Positions 14,489-28,824 of a stretch of DNA of 64,000 nt are shown here, piece after piece. The position numbers and the translations under genes are program-made. The notes under the pieces are model-generated. The model was not told where the DNA came from and searched no databases. It was given only the letters and a program-made list of their open reading frames with translations. Source of the DNA: Stercorarius parasiticus (lineage: Eukaryota > Chordata > Aves > Charadriiformes > Stercorariidae); the NCBI GenBank assembly GCA_013396915.1, contig VWZL01000808.1, forward strand, positions 744,001-808,000, given 5' to 3'. Position 1 is the first letter of the stretch, and the number at the start of each line of letters is the position of its first letter.

Positions 14489-17400
14489 CACAGGAGCTCT
14501 TGCTGCAAGATGACATGCAGGGTTTTGGGGAGGAAGGCTGAATTCAGCAGAATCAGGGCTGTCGGCTTCACTGGAGCTCTCAGTATTTTGACTGGAACAG
14601 GCAGCACATTGTGACAGGAGTTACAAGTACTTGAGGATACACATGTATATAAGGGACATGAGGGAAGACAAGCTACTGCAGCAAAATGAAGGGACATGAC
14701 AGTATAAAAAGGCTGAGAAACTTCAGAGGAATAAAACATACACAGGCAATGGACAAAAATACAAAGTCACATAAAGAAAACAGCCAGCATTGCCAGCCCA
14801 GCTCCATCCTTTAAATCACTTCCACCACATTCAATTGCTCTGACAGATGCAACCCAAAGACCTAGCTGGATTATCTAAAACCAACAGAGTACTTGGTGAA
14901 GGCCATACGCGTACAAGAACAAACAAAACAATCTGACATTATTTCTACTGAAGCACCGTTCTTATCTCCTCTCCAAGGGAAATAAAAGATTTCCGAAGAG
15001 CACATAAAGAAAATCAGCTGAAACTACATATACTCACTCCTTGCGAAAAAAAAGAAGAAAAAAAAAAGGAAACAAAGATGCTCTTTTATCTTTTTCCCCA
15101 AAAGACATTTATGGAAAAAAGTTACAGGGCAGGTTGGGTGAAAAAGCAAGATACTGTGCGAGGCATATTTAATCTACTTAGTTTACACTTTTTAACAAAT
15201 ACATTATTGATTCTTGATTTGTATATATTATTCACACTGTATTTTTTTTTTTCCCCATTCTTGCCTCAGGCAGTGATAAACCATACTGAAGTGTCACACA
15301 GGCCAGCAGCTATTATATTCAGGAAGTCTACAACGGCTCCAAACTGAAATACATCCAGCTAATCTGGAATTTAAAAATGCCAGTACGTTTTGGAGAAACA
15401 GAGAGGGAGGTGCTTTTTATATGTGATGCTTAATGGCATCAGTTCTTCACTGTACAGTAGGGTGCTTCATACTACCTCAACACCAGCTATGTGAATGCTA
15501 CCGAAAAACCTGCTTGTGCTGGATGTTTGACTTGACACATCATTGCACTACCTCAACATTTTATGCAGTAATTTTTTAAGAGGCAGCATTTTTTCCTCCT
15601 TGCTTAGACACTGCTTCATTTCTGTAAAGTCATTCGCCTGCCGAGAGATGAGCTCCATCTGAAAATACATACCCTTCTTTTTGTCCAGCAAGGGTCACAG
15701 TATGCCTTATTTGGTTTTACGCTACTGTATGTATCAGCAACCAGCCCACCTACTCTAAGTGCGTAACAATTTCAGGCTGTATTGCAGCAACTTGATCAAC
15801 AAAAAGTACATGGAAGCCACCAACAGCTATTCTACCCTTCTTCCCAATGCTGCACTGAAAACTTTTTTTGCTTGTTCTGTTACCTGAGGTTGCAGCAATA
15901 TACACTAAAGGAGACATGCAATTAGAAAGAGTTTTAGGGATTGGATTAAGGGGAAAACTGGTTTAAAGCAAGGAAAAGGAAAACTTGACATTTAAAACCC
16001 TGATTCTGCAAACCCGGCGGGTTACAACTGTGCACCTCATACTCCCAATGCTCTTAGCAAGTCCTTACAAGCTAAAGAGAACAAATGATTAAAGGGTAAA
16101 ATAAAAAAAATATAATCTCTCGGAAAAGCCTGACTCTTCTTCTACTTTCTTTCTGTTTTTTAGGACTCAGTCACTCACCTGATAATTAAATATACCCACA
16201 TTAGCACCCCCTTATTGCAACACTTCTCTTGACTGACAATCAGCCCCTCCATCAGCTGCCTTTTAAACCTAACAATAGCAGTTGACCAACAAAATAGCCC
16301 AAATCTCATCAGGTTCTTCAGCGTGTCAAAAGATCACAGCATTAATTGTCAAACAAGTATTTTTTTAAAAGATATGATTTCTGATAATATCTCTAATTTG
16401 CATTTCACTCACAATTATGCATTTACTGAGTCTTGCATACTTCAATCAAAAAGGAAATTAAATAACTAGTTAGTGGCACTTCCAATCCCACAAACTCAAA
16501 TCCAATTTAGTCTTGATATGAACTTCAGGTCTTATTAAGACTTGTTTTAAATAACATTTTCAGCATGTGTTGTTGGTATGATTTTTTATTTTTTACTTTT
16601 TTTTTTTTTAAATCATTATACAAGCAAATGTGTTCTGCTTTAGCAGGTAATGAAACTCCCTAATGTTTAGAAACATTTAACAACTGTCAACATTTCTGGT
16701 TAGACCACTATTGGTAAATACAGCTTTAAAGTAAAATGATTTCATTTTGTGAGATGCCATTCTTCAGGGGAAAAAAACCCAAACATATTCTCCATGTCAT
16801 TTTGAACAACTTTCAAATTGATACAGGAGAAGGAGAAATACCAGTGCAAATGAGAATTACTGTAGTCAGAAGCAACGTCCATATTTGAAAAGAAGGAACC
16901 TATGCTATGGCTGGTTAGATCAAGCAGTGAAGGATATGGAAGACTAAGAAATTTCTTTTGTCCAACAACACAGTACAAATAAAGAAGCTGATCTGGACAA
17001 TTTAAATGTAAATTTCTTAACACCTGTCAGACAAGTGAGATTAAAAGACCTCCGCTTAAAAAACAGACATCTCCAATCTGAGTCTTTAAGTGAAAATTGA
17101 CCTCCCACCTCAATTTCCTTGTAAATGCGGGCAGCAAAAGGGGTGGTTCATTCCAGCACTTTATTAAATTTAGCTTGTGTGGATGCTCAGCACGAGATGA
17201 CCCAAACTATGCCTGGGGAAAATGACACTTTCGAGGCAGATCTCCACACCGCGGGCAAACACCACCAATCCTCTCGGAAACATGGCATCCCAGGTAGATT
17301 AGCGGCCAGCATACGGAAGACCACTTAAACTTATTGGATGGAGAAATATCATTGATCATTAAGCAATGAAGCAAACTCAGGAAAATAAAAGACCTTTAAT

Positions 17401-18000
17401 TAGGGCAACCGTAAAAAGAAGGTGTGTCAGTTCAAAAGAGCTTTTTAGATAACCGAAACGGAATGGAAGTGTTAGAGACGAGCTTATGGAGCTGCTTTAG
17501 CAAATGTGATTTCTGTTAATTTTATCAAAGGGTCCTCTCTATATACACAATTACATTCAAGATCGCTTGCATCAACATGATAGCTGCACGTCTCCAGACT
17601 GCAAAAAAATACCACTGCAATATTGAGTTGGACGAGGATTATTTCAGTGAATTATCATTATGCAGACATCACCCTCCACAGCATAGTCTTCCCCACATCT
17701 TGGGGGACAGAAACCAGTGAAAAAAAACTGCAAGGAGGAGGGAAAACTGTCACCATATAGGACAAAATCTAGGGAAGTCAGGGGAATTCAGGCAGATTTA
17801 TAGAGGTTTTACCTCAGCTTTTCTCACAAGACTTACCCCAGAAGGGGAGAAAGAGCATCTCCCAGGCTCTACGCCTTAAAACTGAAAAAGGCATTTCACA
17901 AACTCTCCTCCTCGCACTGCAGAGATCTCGGAGAAGATGGCAAAGAATGCGTCTAAGCTAAAATAAAGCTTTGTAATATTTCCTAGTCCATAGCTAAGTT

Positions 18001-18215
18001 TATGCTCTTGTACTGCGTGCGAGCGTCGAGGTGCCGGCAGGAGGGGGCTGCAGGGCCCCTGTGAGGAGAGGCCGGGGCTGCCCTGAGCTGGACGCGGCTG
18101 GTTCCAGCCGGTTCCAGGCAGCTCCAGCAGCCCCACAGCAGGGCTCGGTCCAGACCCTCCGCAACGCCTGCCCTGCGGCACCTCAGGGGAAGCTGGTTTT
18201 ATAAAGGGCAAAACA
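18001..18215. promoter_or_regulatory. CpG-rich patch with a downstream TATAAA (candidate intronic regulatory site)
   Basis: About 200 nt at 18015-18190 is markedly GC-rich with repeated CpG dinucleotides, unlike the AT-rich intron around it. On the plus strand it is followed by TATAAA at 18200-18205. This layout would suit a small intronic promoter or enhancer, but no transcript or open frame after it supports a gene. A minus-strand frame of 111 codons overlaps it (17876-18211) and looks like a by-product of the GC content. Confidence 0.3.
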
Positions 18216-18279
18216 GCACCCAGCAGTGAGGAAAAGAAAATAAAATGTGAGAAACAGCCCTCGAGCCCCCCTTGCAGGA

Positions 18280-18301
18280 GGGGGTGGGGGGGATTTGGGG
18301 G
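18280..18301 (+). other. G-rich, probable G-quadruplex motif
   Basis: The run is G5, T, G7, ATTT, G5. The seven-G tract can supply two G3 columns, so four columns are available with short loops. It lies just downstream of the CpG-rich patch and before a C-rich stretch (18478-18496), making this the most GC-skewed half-kilobase of the intron. Confidence 0.6.
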
Positions 18302-21300
18302 TGACGCAGCCTGGGAAAGAGAGGGGGCAGGGAAGGCCTTTGTCTCTCACCCAGACCTATTTTAACTGTCAATAAATTAAATTAATTCTCCTCAAGACAA
18401 GTCTGTTTTGCACATGATGGCACTTGGCAAGCAATTTCCCTGTCTTCATCTCGATTCACGAGCTTTTTCATCTTATTCCCCCCCCGCCCCGTCCCGCTAA
18501 GGAAGAGGAGGAAGAGAGTGGCTCGTGGCAGCCGAGGTCACGCCACCATGCTACCACAGATTTCTCTGTCATAAAATATCCTAACTATTCTATTTTATTT
18601 TCACCAAAACACACAATTTGAAAGACTGCAAAAAAACTCTAAAAGGCAGAGAATGGAAAATCAAGGCATAAGAGTACTCATGCTGGTGAGACCAGCGTTA
18701 AGAGTTTGTCCAAAAACAATCAAAGAAGTATTTTGGGGGAATAAGGGAGCAATTCTGGTTAGACTTTTCTAGTTAGATTTACAAAACTAACAGACTGCCA
18801 TTCTACAAGAAGCAAGGTTGATTTTTATGAATGAATTGCTAAAGAAAGGACCTCCTCAACAAAGCAAGAAAACTTACAGTACTGATGAGTCAAAACCAAT
18901 GGGAACAATATCTATGATTATTTGAATTATACATATTTATATGAGCTTTGCAAAATAATCTCTTGCAGCTTGATGCTTACGCAAATAAAAGCTACTGAAT
19001 TTACAGTAACTACCTAGAGACAGGAAAAGAGTAACAGACAAACTTTGTAGTGTTATGCCACTGAAAGTCTTAACATTACTACTTTAAATTATTTCAAAAA
19101 GCAAACAAAGGTGCAGTCGCTATCTAAAATAGTTAAGCAAATACAAAACAAAACCAAATTACACTAACACTGTAATAGATACTAATCAAGCCATGTTAAA
19201 ACCACTATATGTCCATCACTCGGTGTTTAACTTAAAAGTATTCTAGGAATAGGGGAAAAAAAAGTAGCGGAAATCCAAATGAAAAAAGGATCTCCAAAAT
19301 TCAGAAGGGTTAAAGAAGGAGGTTCTGTACTCCTTAGAAAATAGGAGATTACAACTAAACCTCTAAGACACAAATGAATTTGAACAAACAGAAAGACTAA
19401 TTGCTACAAGGTATCTGAGTTCATGTAAACACCAAAAGAAGGGAAATTAATTCTAATTAAAGAAACCCCTTCCCCAGTAGAAATTTGGGAAAAATTTCCC
19501 TGTACAGAGAGCAGAAAGGAGGAAAAAAAAATGCTGAGGATAGCATTTGTAGACACTAGCTTATGTAAACAGTTTCAAAACTGCTTAGAGCACTATTTGA
19601 AGAAAGAGGTAGTGTGCAATAATAGTACTAAGTCAGTGGAGGAAACAATGGGAGTGTGAACTTCTGGGATGTTTCTTTTGCTGAATGGATGGTTCCCATC
19701 AGATTCTAAATATACCTTTCTCATGTTCTGTGTATATAAGAGTGGGATAATACCATCAGCTGAAAGTAACTGATGATTCAAAAGGATTGAGGTACTTTTG
19801 AAAATTCAGTAAACAAATTAAAAAAGCCCACACGCTAATTTTAGCAAAGCAAGTTCAGAGCGTGGAAAAATATCACCTTCTAAATCCAGTTCTCACAAAT
19901 CAAGGTGCTGCTGCCCCAAGCAGCTCATCTCTGTTCCACAGGAGACCTGCAGGCCGAAATGTTTGTGTGAACATCCTTTGCTTTTGTCCAAATCAAGCAG
20001 GATGGGTTAGCTTCAATCTAGGTTGCTGGGTTTTGGGGTTTTTTTTCCCAGCCACGTTCATTGGGATTGGAATGGATTAGCGAACAGCCACGCAGTCAAG
20101 CAGGCAGACTGACAGACCTGAGGAGGCTGTGACTCCTGACATGGGGTGACCGAGGGAGCTGTTGGAGGGCAGGCCCCCTCACAGCAGGTGGAACTGGAAT
20201 AGCCAAATAGTGCTTAGATAGGATTGCTTGCATGTTTTGGTGGTGGTGGCTTTGGTTTTTTTTTTTAAAAGCAAAGTATCTTTTCAATAACTGCAGCCAG
20301 CTAGTATTAACGTGATGATATTGTCTTAAGCACTGAAAATTATAGACAGATAATTCAGAACTGGATTGAAGCACATGACTACCTCCTAACGTTTACTAAG
20401 TGGATATTTAGATCTGTTGTGAAGGAAAAGGAAGGGAGTTTCATCACCAGTTCTGACATTTTAGGGGAAGAGAGGAGCCTTATAATTTAGAGATCCACAG
20501 ACATTAATGTATTTAGTAGGCAGTGACAGAAACAAGCAATAAATACAGAGTAACTTAAATAGCAGGGATCATACATTAAAAGTTACAAAATTAAGACTAC
20601 ACATGAAATTCAGGCAGAACCATTTTGTTTAGTAAGTAGAAAACCAGTGAAATATGTTGACAGTAAGAGTCATAAAAACAAATAATAAAAATAAGTAGAT
20701 TAAAAAAAATTGTGGAGGTAAGAGAAAACTTAAGACACCAAGAATGATGAAATGTGGAGCCAAGGCTGAAATATATTCAGTGCAAGTATCAAGGTGACCT
20801 CTCCCTAGCTGGAACCTTTGATACTGTGAAACTTCAATAATTTGTGAAAATTGGTCTATTAAGTAAACATAATTCATTATCCAATGCAGGTTTTTTTAAA
20901 GTATATAACCTCTTGAAATCATACGTAATTTAAACATAATATATGTTTATGAACTACAAGTCTATGTTTTATTGGCATAAGTGCCGGTGGAGAAACATTT
21001 CTATTTATTCCTTCTCAGAAAGTGTTCAGCTTAGTTAAGGTCAGCATAAATGCCATGTAATCAACATGGGAAACTCAGAAGAAGGTCAACCACTAGGAAG
21101 AGAAAGCTTGAAAACATGAAACAAGCTAATAAAGGATTTGGATGTTAATTCTTTACCATCAAATGCATGAAATTCCACAACTAGAACATCACTGTCTGCC
21201 TCGGTAAGACAGTTTTTAATATACTGGCATTATTAAAGAAATTCAATAGCAGAGAAGTTAAAGATTTCCATGTCACTTGTGCACAATCTTGAAAAACATC

Positions 21301-24300
21301 AACTGAAAATATACATGGGAAGTTGATAAAACCTTGTGTATTCACATAAATTAAACAGCTAGAGATTCTTGGACATTCAAGTTTGTCGGTAGCACGTTTT
21401 CTACTTCTTAGTTGCCAAGCATGGCAAATGAAATCACTGCTTCCAATTACCTATATTCAACAAAATGGTGACAATTAAACAGGCCATACAAAAGCAAGAC
21501 TGGTATAAGATTCCACAACCCAAAATCCTCATTAGGAATGACACGGAAGCACTGCCAATATGCACCCTCATTACCTTCATCATGGCTGAGAGCTTCGACT
21601 ACAAGGGAGCTTTAAATCTCGCATCTTCTTTTGTGAAGAGCCTACTATACATCAGTAAACTATTGCTTTACTGAAAACTAGTAAATTATAACTTATGAAG
21701 TCAACAGCAAAATAAAACTAGATTCCTAGAGCACTGACCAGCATGGTCAGCATTTAAGTAGCATCACTGTTTTTCTTCTAGGTTGTGTTTAGTACTGTGG
21801 AAAACGCAGCGACTTTTCCTTTCTTTCTCACATTGGGAACCAGGCTTTGTTTCTCTAAACGAGACAAAAATCACCTTCTCTTAATTAAGCAATGCCTGTT
21901 TAGCAACTAAATTGTTCTTTTCTCTCATTCCTGAAGCCAGGAAAAAACAGAAGACAACAATCAGCTAGCAAATAAAGCTCAAAATGTTGCTGGCCTTACA
22001 GCAGTAATGTTCCTAATGGCACTCAGCTAAGAAAAAAAAGTTCTGAACTCATAATGGTCTGTAGATTGTGTTTACTAGCTACAACAAAAAGAACGGTTAA
22101 AAACCTATCAGTGGCATAATGTTTAGCACCTATTATGGACACAAATATAACTACCTTACAGTAATTAAAGGCATAAGAAAATGATTAATGTTCTGAAGCC
22201 ATAAAACTGCATCAGTTGAAAAGCTATTATGATTGCACTGTCTACAGCTCACAGCCTACACTGGGTAATTTACGCTGATACGCATTCTGCATAAAACTGA
22301 TACTCATTTTTTTCCAGCATTGGATAATGGAGTGGAACATAAAGCTTAAACTACGCACCACACACTGGTCACCGCTGGTACAATCGATTCGCTCTTATCC
22401 TAAGGATGCAACTATATTTTGGGGTTTTTTTTTGTGTTTGGGTTTTTTAAGATTAGGTTTTAGGTCACCCTATTCTGTATATTTTCTTATCAGAATGCCC
22501 AACAGTTCACACTCATCTTCTCCGTTTTAGAAATACGCTTTTGATCATAAAAGCTAAGAAAGAGGAAAATGGATACAGAAAACACGTTACCAGCTTGCCA
22601 GCTGGAACAACATGCTGACATTTATACTGGCTCTTATTTAGCTCAGCAATGCCTGAACCAGGCTCTCCCCATGCAGGATCAGCATAACATTACTCACATT
22701 GAACAGTACCTTCCTCAACAAGTAACCTGTAAGTGCTACTCACAATTTGACTAAGCAAACCAGAATTTGTTTTTTGACAGAACAAGTCACAATATGTGAT
22801 GAAAGATGGTATTTTCCATATGGGATACTTCCAACTCCTTGACAGTGAAGGTTTAATGTTCGTATTCCAGACGGAAATGAAAATAGAAGGGGACAAAGTC
22901 TTCCACTGCCACAGCAACATATACAGTAAATTATTACCCTATAAATAGCATTATACATTATTTCTGTTAAAGGGTTCTTTCAAACATCACAGAGAGAAGG
23001 GAAAGGGAGGAAAAAAGTGACATGCTGCATTGTCCAAAACTAAATTGGAAAATGATAGATACAGTTTGTCATCTAGTAATATATAGGAAAGCAAGCACTT
23101 CACATATAAGTAATGTATTGAAAGGAATAAAAAGAGAGAGACACAGATCATTTAAAAATCAGACTTTAACTCTTACTTACAACTCTTTCAAGAAAAGTAA
23201 GATAACAAAGTCTTTTCTGCTCAAAACGAACATTATAAGAAAGGACACTGGACAGATTTCTTCTCTGCTGAAGTCAATTAAGTTAGAGACAAAGCGAATA
23301 GGCTCAATTACAAAAACCTACATCTATTCCTCTAAATGCAATGAAATATTTCACAGCTAGCGCAAACCACTACAAGCTTCTCTGAAACCAAGGTATATTG
23401 ATTTACTCCAGCATGAATTTAGCTGTTTCCACTTTAGTTACCAGGTGAAAACCTAAAGTCATAGCAGTAGATAGTATAAAGAACATTATTACGAGTAGGT
23501 CAGTTAAAGTAGGGTCTCATGTTCCAAATATAACCCTAGAACTACACGCATGCTGCACCGTTCCAAGAATTGCATAAGAAGTAAACTAACTAAAACATCT
23601 ACCAAAAGATCTCAAGTTTCTTCCATAGCTGACAGAGTAAATCTAGCTCTTTAGGCTGACGTTTTTTTCCTTTCCATCTGGAACCAGCCTAGGTCCTATT
23701 CCCTGGGACAACTTCACAGGCTAGTTATCATTACTCAGACCTGCTAGCAATAATCACTGCTGTGACAGGCTTCTTGTGCAGTAGCCATAACACATCCACC
23801 CAAACCAAGGAGCCATTTCCGTTCCTATGGGATCAGACACAAAAAAAAAAAAAAATTACTCCTCACAACATAATTTAGGTTGGGCTGTCTCCAGGCATCT
23901 TGTAAGCCATGGCACGGTGACTCTTCCTCCTCAGGACTAATCCAGGTGATCCCCCGTTCCCACAGCAGTGATCGACGAGGTGCCGGGTGGCACTCAATAA
24001 CCTTTATCATCCCCGCCAAACCCTTGCGCCGAGAGTGAACAGTTTGTTTATGGGTGGTGCTGGCGACAGGCACACCAACAAGTCCTCTCGTTCAGTCTAA
24101 CAGGGTGAATTGAAAGATTAGTCTGTCATGCCAGCATGAGGCCTCATTTTTCTTCCGTGCTACATAGGTCGCCCCCTTCCCGCAGCCTGTATTTGATTGT
24201 GATTAATTTGTCAAGGCTGGCTATAGCATGGAAATGAAGAAATGGATTGCCAATTACAGTTAGTCTTCTCACAGAATACCCCTCGAACCAGTGCTATTCT

Positions 24301-26850
24301 GCTGTAGTGACAGCTCAAAAATAAACTGAATTCAGCTCTACTGAGCAGAAACCTAACTCAAAGTGTATTTTAAAGCAGAAGGTGACTTTTCCCACCCTCC
24401 CTCTCTAAGCAGCTCTATCAGTACATGGTTGACTTCTATCCTGCCTGGCAGGTACACAAAAAGGCCATCCACATTTATTTTTGTAGTCACCTCGTTAAGA
24501 CATACTGAACTTCTGACTTAACACTCTTCAACAAGGTGCACATTTGTTTCTGAATGTCTCACCCTGAGTAAGCCTGAAGGGGAATTTAATATGTATTACC
24601 ATTACTGCTAAGTAAACAGAACCAGCAACGATTCTGCTCTGTACAGAAGCTCTTAAAAGCATTCAAACTTTCTGCTGAACAGTACTCGCAGAAAGGTAAA
24701 TTTTTACCTCTTGCTGCATTGCCTCTGCTGTAAACCTCATGTGTTCTCACAAGATGTTTAATATTTCACTGATATATACAACTAGCTTAAATTGAATAAT
24801 CAGATTCTGATAGATTAATCACATAGGAAACAATTCCACAACAACCTGATTTTTATTAAAAATTATCAATATGGAATTTGAGAAATAATGCCTCATTCCC
24901 AACAATGCATGCATACAATTAATTTTATGCACTGGTACAACCACCAGAAAATTACTCAAGTTGTATAAATTCATGTATACAAACCTAGCATTCTATTACC
25001 TTAGAAATTCAGCTTAAAAAAAAAAAAAATCTCTCTTCCCTCAAGAAAATTCAGACCACTGCAATAGATGCTTCCTTCCATTGTTGTAATTCATTGTATT
25101 TTATACTATTGTCTTGGGGATCGCATCTTCAGACAGAAGAAAGGTGAATGTGTTTCCAGCAGTCAGCAGCACACAATGGCTTTAAACACATTCTGAAGAC
25201 AAAAAGGCACCACTCTCTTGGAAGAGACCTGGAGGCCCAAGGTGGCCTTCCATTGCCACAACCACCACCAAGACCTGCGGTGTGCAGAACTGCAGAATAC
25301 GTCTTTGTAAATAGGATCCTGGCTTAGAAACGGGATTAGTCATTCATTACACTGAATCATCCGACTTTGCTATTCTTCTTCTGCCTCAGCAGCAGTTGCC
25401 CTTTCCAATGATATATGGTAGCATTCCTGTCTAACAAAGATGCAGAAAAAAAGGACAACACAGTGAACGACCCTGGGAGGCAGACACACCTTTAAATTGT
25501 CTTTCAGGTACTTCGGCGAGACTCTCCATAGCAAGTCTATTTGGTTGATCTTTTCTTTCGTTTCAGAAGAAAGAGAAAGTATTTCCCCTAACAGCAATAC
25601 ATTTTTACCTTTCACAGGCTGCCTAAAAGCCCCAATATTCTCACACATACTTCTTCCACACTCCTTGAAGCAACCTTCAGACACGAAGCATATGAATGAG
25701 AGATGATTTTGGTAACATAGAGAAAATTTATGTATATGGTGACTTTCTGTATTTGTACTGAGGTAGTATTTAAGGTCTCCAACGCTGACTAGGCGCATTA
25801 TGGTAAGTATTGTATAAATACACAGTCAGATACAACGTCTGCTATGGAGAACAAAAATAGGACAAATAAGGGGCAGGTCCACAATATTCCGTGGCCAGGC
25901 CAGACCAGAATATCGCTGTGTGCTAGCAATAAGGAAAGAATAAGAGGAGCTGTTTTCCCAAGTCACTTACTAGCTAACGCAGGCACAGAATTTCAATAAG
26001 ATACAGTTAATACCTTTGTGTTACATCAGACTACAAATATTATTTCCCAGTCAACTTTACTGTCTCAGGGCTTTTACAAACTAAGGACATACAAATACAG
26101 ACTAGTATGTGCCTTCTGTTCTCAAGGAATAAGTTTTAAGCTGTGAGTGGGATTCATTTTTAGCTGAATATACTTTAAAGTTTTCATTTGTAAGTGTCAG
26201 ATAAAACAACTGTTCGATATTAAAATGACTGTGAGTGACGATCTAGGACTGAAAATCTTACCCTAGACACTTTTTAGGTCTTTTTCTAGCTGCTGAAGTG
26301 TAGAGAATTTGTGAGAATTTGTGTTGTGTAACTAAGATTACATACAAGACTAGTTATGCCACAGTGCACAGGTAAATGAAATCACTGCTAATACGACACA
26401 CATCAGCTCTAGTGCAAGTTTTCAAACCCAGGAGTAGTTTTACAGCTGTCAAGATGATATCTATTCTTCTTTAACTAGATTAATTTTATATTAACTTCCT
26501 CCTTTCAAGGAAGCTCAGTTGCATCATGAAATTTGACTGAAACCATTAAACTAGCTGTCTGTCTTTTTACAACGTGTTTAAAACTCAGAGGTAACATCCT
26601 TCATATACAACATTTTCTGTAGAAATGGCGAAGGCATGAAAAAGATGTTCTTATAATTACCAAGTTGCCACACTACATTTAATCACGAATATGGTTAAAA
26701 GACACCCACAAGAACACAGTGTTTTCCTTTTGGAAACAAAACCTGCTTTGCTATAGCACCAGATAAGATCTCACCAAGGAATCTAAAGTAATGGTGCGAT
26801 TCCCTGATACGAATCTCACTTGTCAATGAAGAAAACATGTAAGGAGCTTG

Positions 26851-26970
26851 CAATCACAGAAAAACCCAGGTTGGAAGGGCCACGGCACCTCTGGAGGTCA
26901 TCTGGTCCAACCTTCTGCTCAAAGCAGGAACAATTTCAAATTTGGATGATGTCACTCGGGGCCTCGAAGA
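26851..26970 (-). mobile_element. CR1 3'-end fragment
   Basis: The plus strand reads CAATCACAGAAAAACCCAGG, then TTGGAAGGGCCACGGCACCT, then GGTCATCTGGTCCAACCTTC and a CTGCTCAAAGCAGG stretch. This is the antisense text of the CR1 3' terminal region, ending in a GTCACTCGGGGCCTCG segment like the CR1 'gttgctcagggcc' block. The element is therefore in minus orientation and heavily 5' truncated, at about 120 nt. Short 3' fragments are the commonest form of CR1 in birds. Confidence 0.82.
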
Positions 26971-28800
26971 ACCCCAAAGGAGCACATCTTTGTCTTTACT
27001 TCTGAATGCTGACTTCTCAAGATGAAACATAAATGTAGAAGAGCAGTCATGAATAGCAATTTACACACTTAACTGGTTGATTTCATTATCTGAATAGGTA
27101 TCCAAATGCTTAGACTAGTTGCTAGGAACCTCTTAACTCTTTGAGACAGTTATTTTTAAGTTATCTTGGGCCAGTTCATTCCTTTGTATACACTTAAAGC
27201 TAAATAAAGTGAAACTGCGTAATTTTGAACTCGGGCATCTTTCTGCTGCTGGCTTCTTTTGCGATGCTGTGGGACATTCCATGCTCACGAAAGCCAATGC
27301 AAACAGTGGAACTCACTAACTGACTGGGCTCCAAGTTTAGTTTGAGAGACATGCTTGCTTTCTGGGGGAAGGGGCAAAATTACATCAAAGTCAATTTTTG
27401 GATAGGGGTAATTGGGCCTTTTACCAAGAAGTATTTTGTACTTCGTGTATCCTGTTAATTTAATGTCTCTAGGACAAGGTCCGTATATCTTTATTTTCTT
27501 ACCTAAATTCGTTTCTTAACAAATTAGCTTCTAAGAGCTTTAGCTTTTCCTGATTGTAAAGCCATAGAACAAACACATAGATTATCTTATTGACATTAGC
27601 CAGGAAAATTTAGAAAAGGGAATTAAGTGATACTGTTGGTATATAACAATGCGGAGTTTTAGCTTTCATCATGGTAACGGAGACATTCTTAATTCTTTGA
27701 CTGGAAAACCACAAAGACCAAAACAAACATCATATCTGACCAGCTGAAGCCCTGTTTGTGATATCGGCAATATGTTTTCTGAATACCGCAGGTCTTTTCC
27801 AACTCTTTTATGCTTTGCAGAGTAGTTTGCCTTGGGAAAAAAATAAAAATACAAAAAGTGAAAGGAAAAGAAAGAGGAAAAGCACCCGAAGTGCAATGTG
27901 TTTTTGATGCCTTTGGAGAGGCTACTGGCTTTTCTTCAACAGTCTGCAGATATCTATATAGCTCATTGCAAGAGCAACGAGACATGAGCCATGCTAGGAG
28001 CTTCAAGATGTAAGCCACCATGAAATAAGAGCAAGAGAGCACACAAACAATTGTTTCTTGTAGAGTAGAACCAAGACAGTGAGGGTTAAAGACTGTGGGC
28101 AGAAGTTGCAAAATTGAGAGGGGCAATTAATATATGCAAATATAAACTCAGGCAGTGAGCCTAACAAACGAGCCAGGATTTCCAGACTTTACAAAGCCTT
28201 AAGTTCTTCATAATTCTGCCCATTTTAAAAGAAAAAAAAAAAAGTAACTACGTAGACCCTCTATCTCTTCCTAAAAAAAGGAAAAAGACAAAAAGCAAGG
28301 CCATGAGGCAACTGAGTATTTTCAGTGTTCAGTCTAAGCTTTTGAAGGGAGATTTTTAGAGACAGTCACTGAACACCATTTTAATGAAGGACAGGATTTG
28401 TCCTCTAGTATTCAGGGGAAAGGCTGTAAGTTGGACCAGTCAGCAAGAACTTCAGAATAGACAGAATTCTAGATAGTCTAACTACGATAGCCATAAAATG
28501 CCAATTTGCACTGAAGAAGTGAGCTTATTAAGTCTCTCGTCTGGAATCAAGTTTGAGCTTCTCCCTGCTAAGTATGTCATAGGAATGTTAATTTTAGACT
28601 GTTGAGAGCTCATCGATTTACACTTCCCAGTAATAATTATTTTAGTATTTAAAATATGGGAAGAGACCAATTAGTATCATGGACACTGCACTGTCTGAAA
28701 TAAGAACACCGTTAAATAATGCATGCAACAAATTTTTATACAAGTAGTAATTAGATTTCTAGGATTGCTTGAATATTATAATAGTCATTTCATAGCTGTT

Positions 28801-28824
28801 ACTATTATTAATTTTAATAATAGT
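28801..28824. repeat. Perfect AT-rich inverted repeat (11-bp arms)
   Basis: ACTATTATTAA is followed by TT and then TTAATAATAGT, the exact reverse complement. The result is a 24-nt hairpin or cruciform-prone palindrome with a 2-nt loop. There is no flanking evidence of an RNA gene. Confidence 0.85.

Noticed and set aside
25204..25245. TTGGAAGAGACCTGGAGG, resembling a CR1 3' block
   Set aside because: The match is confined to about 15 nt and the text on either side does not continue as CR1.
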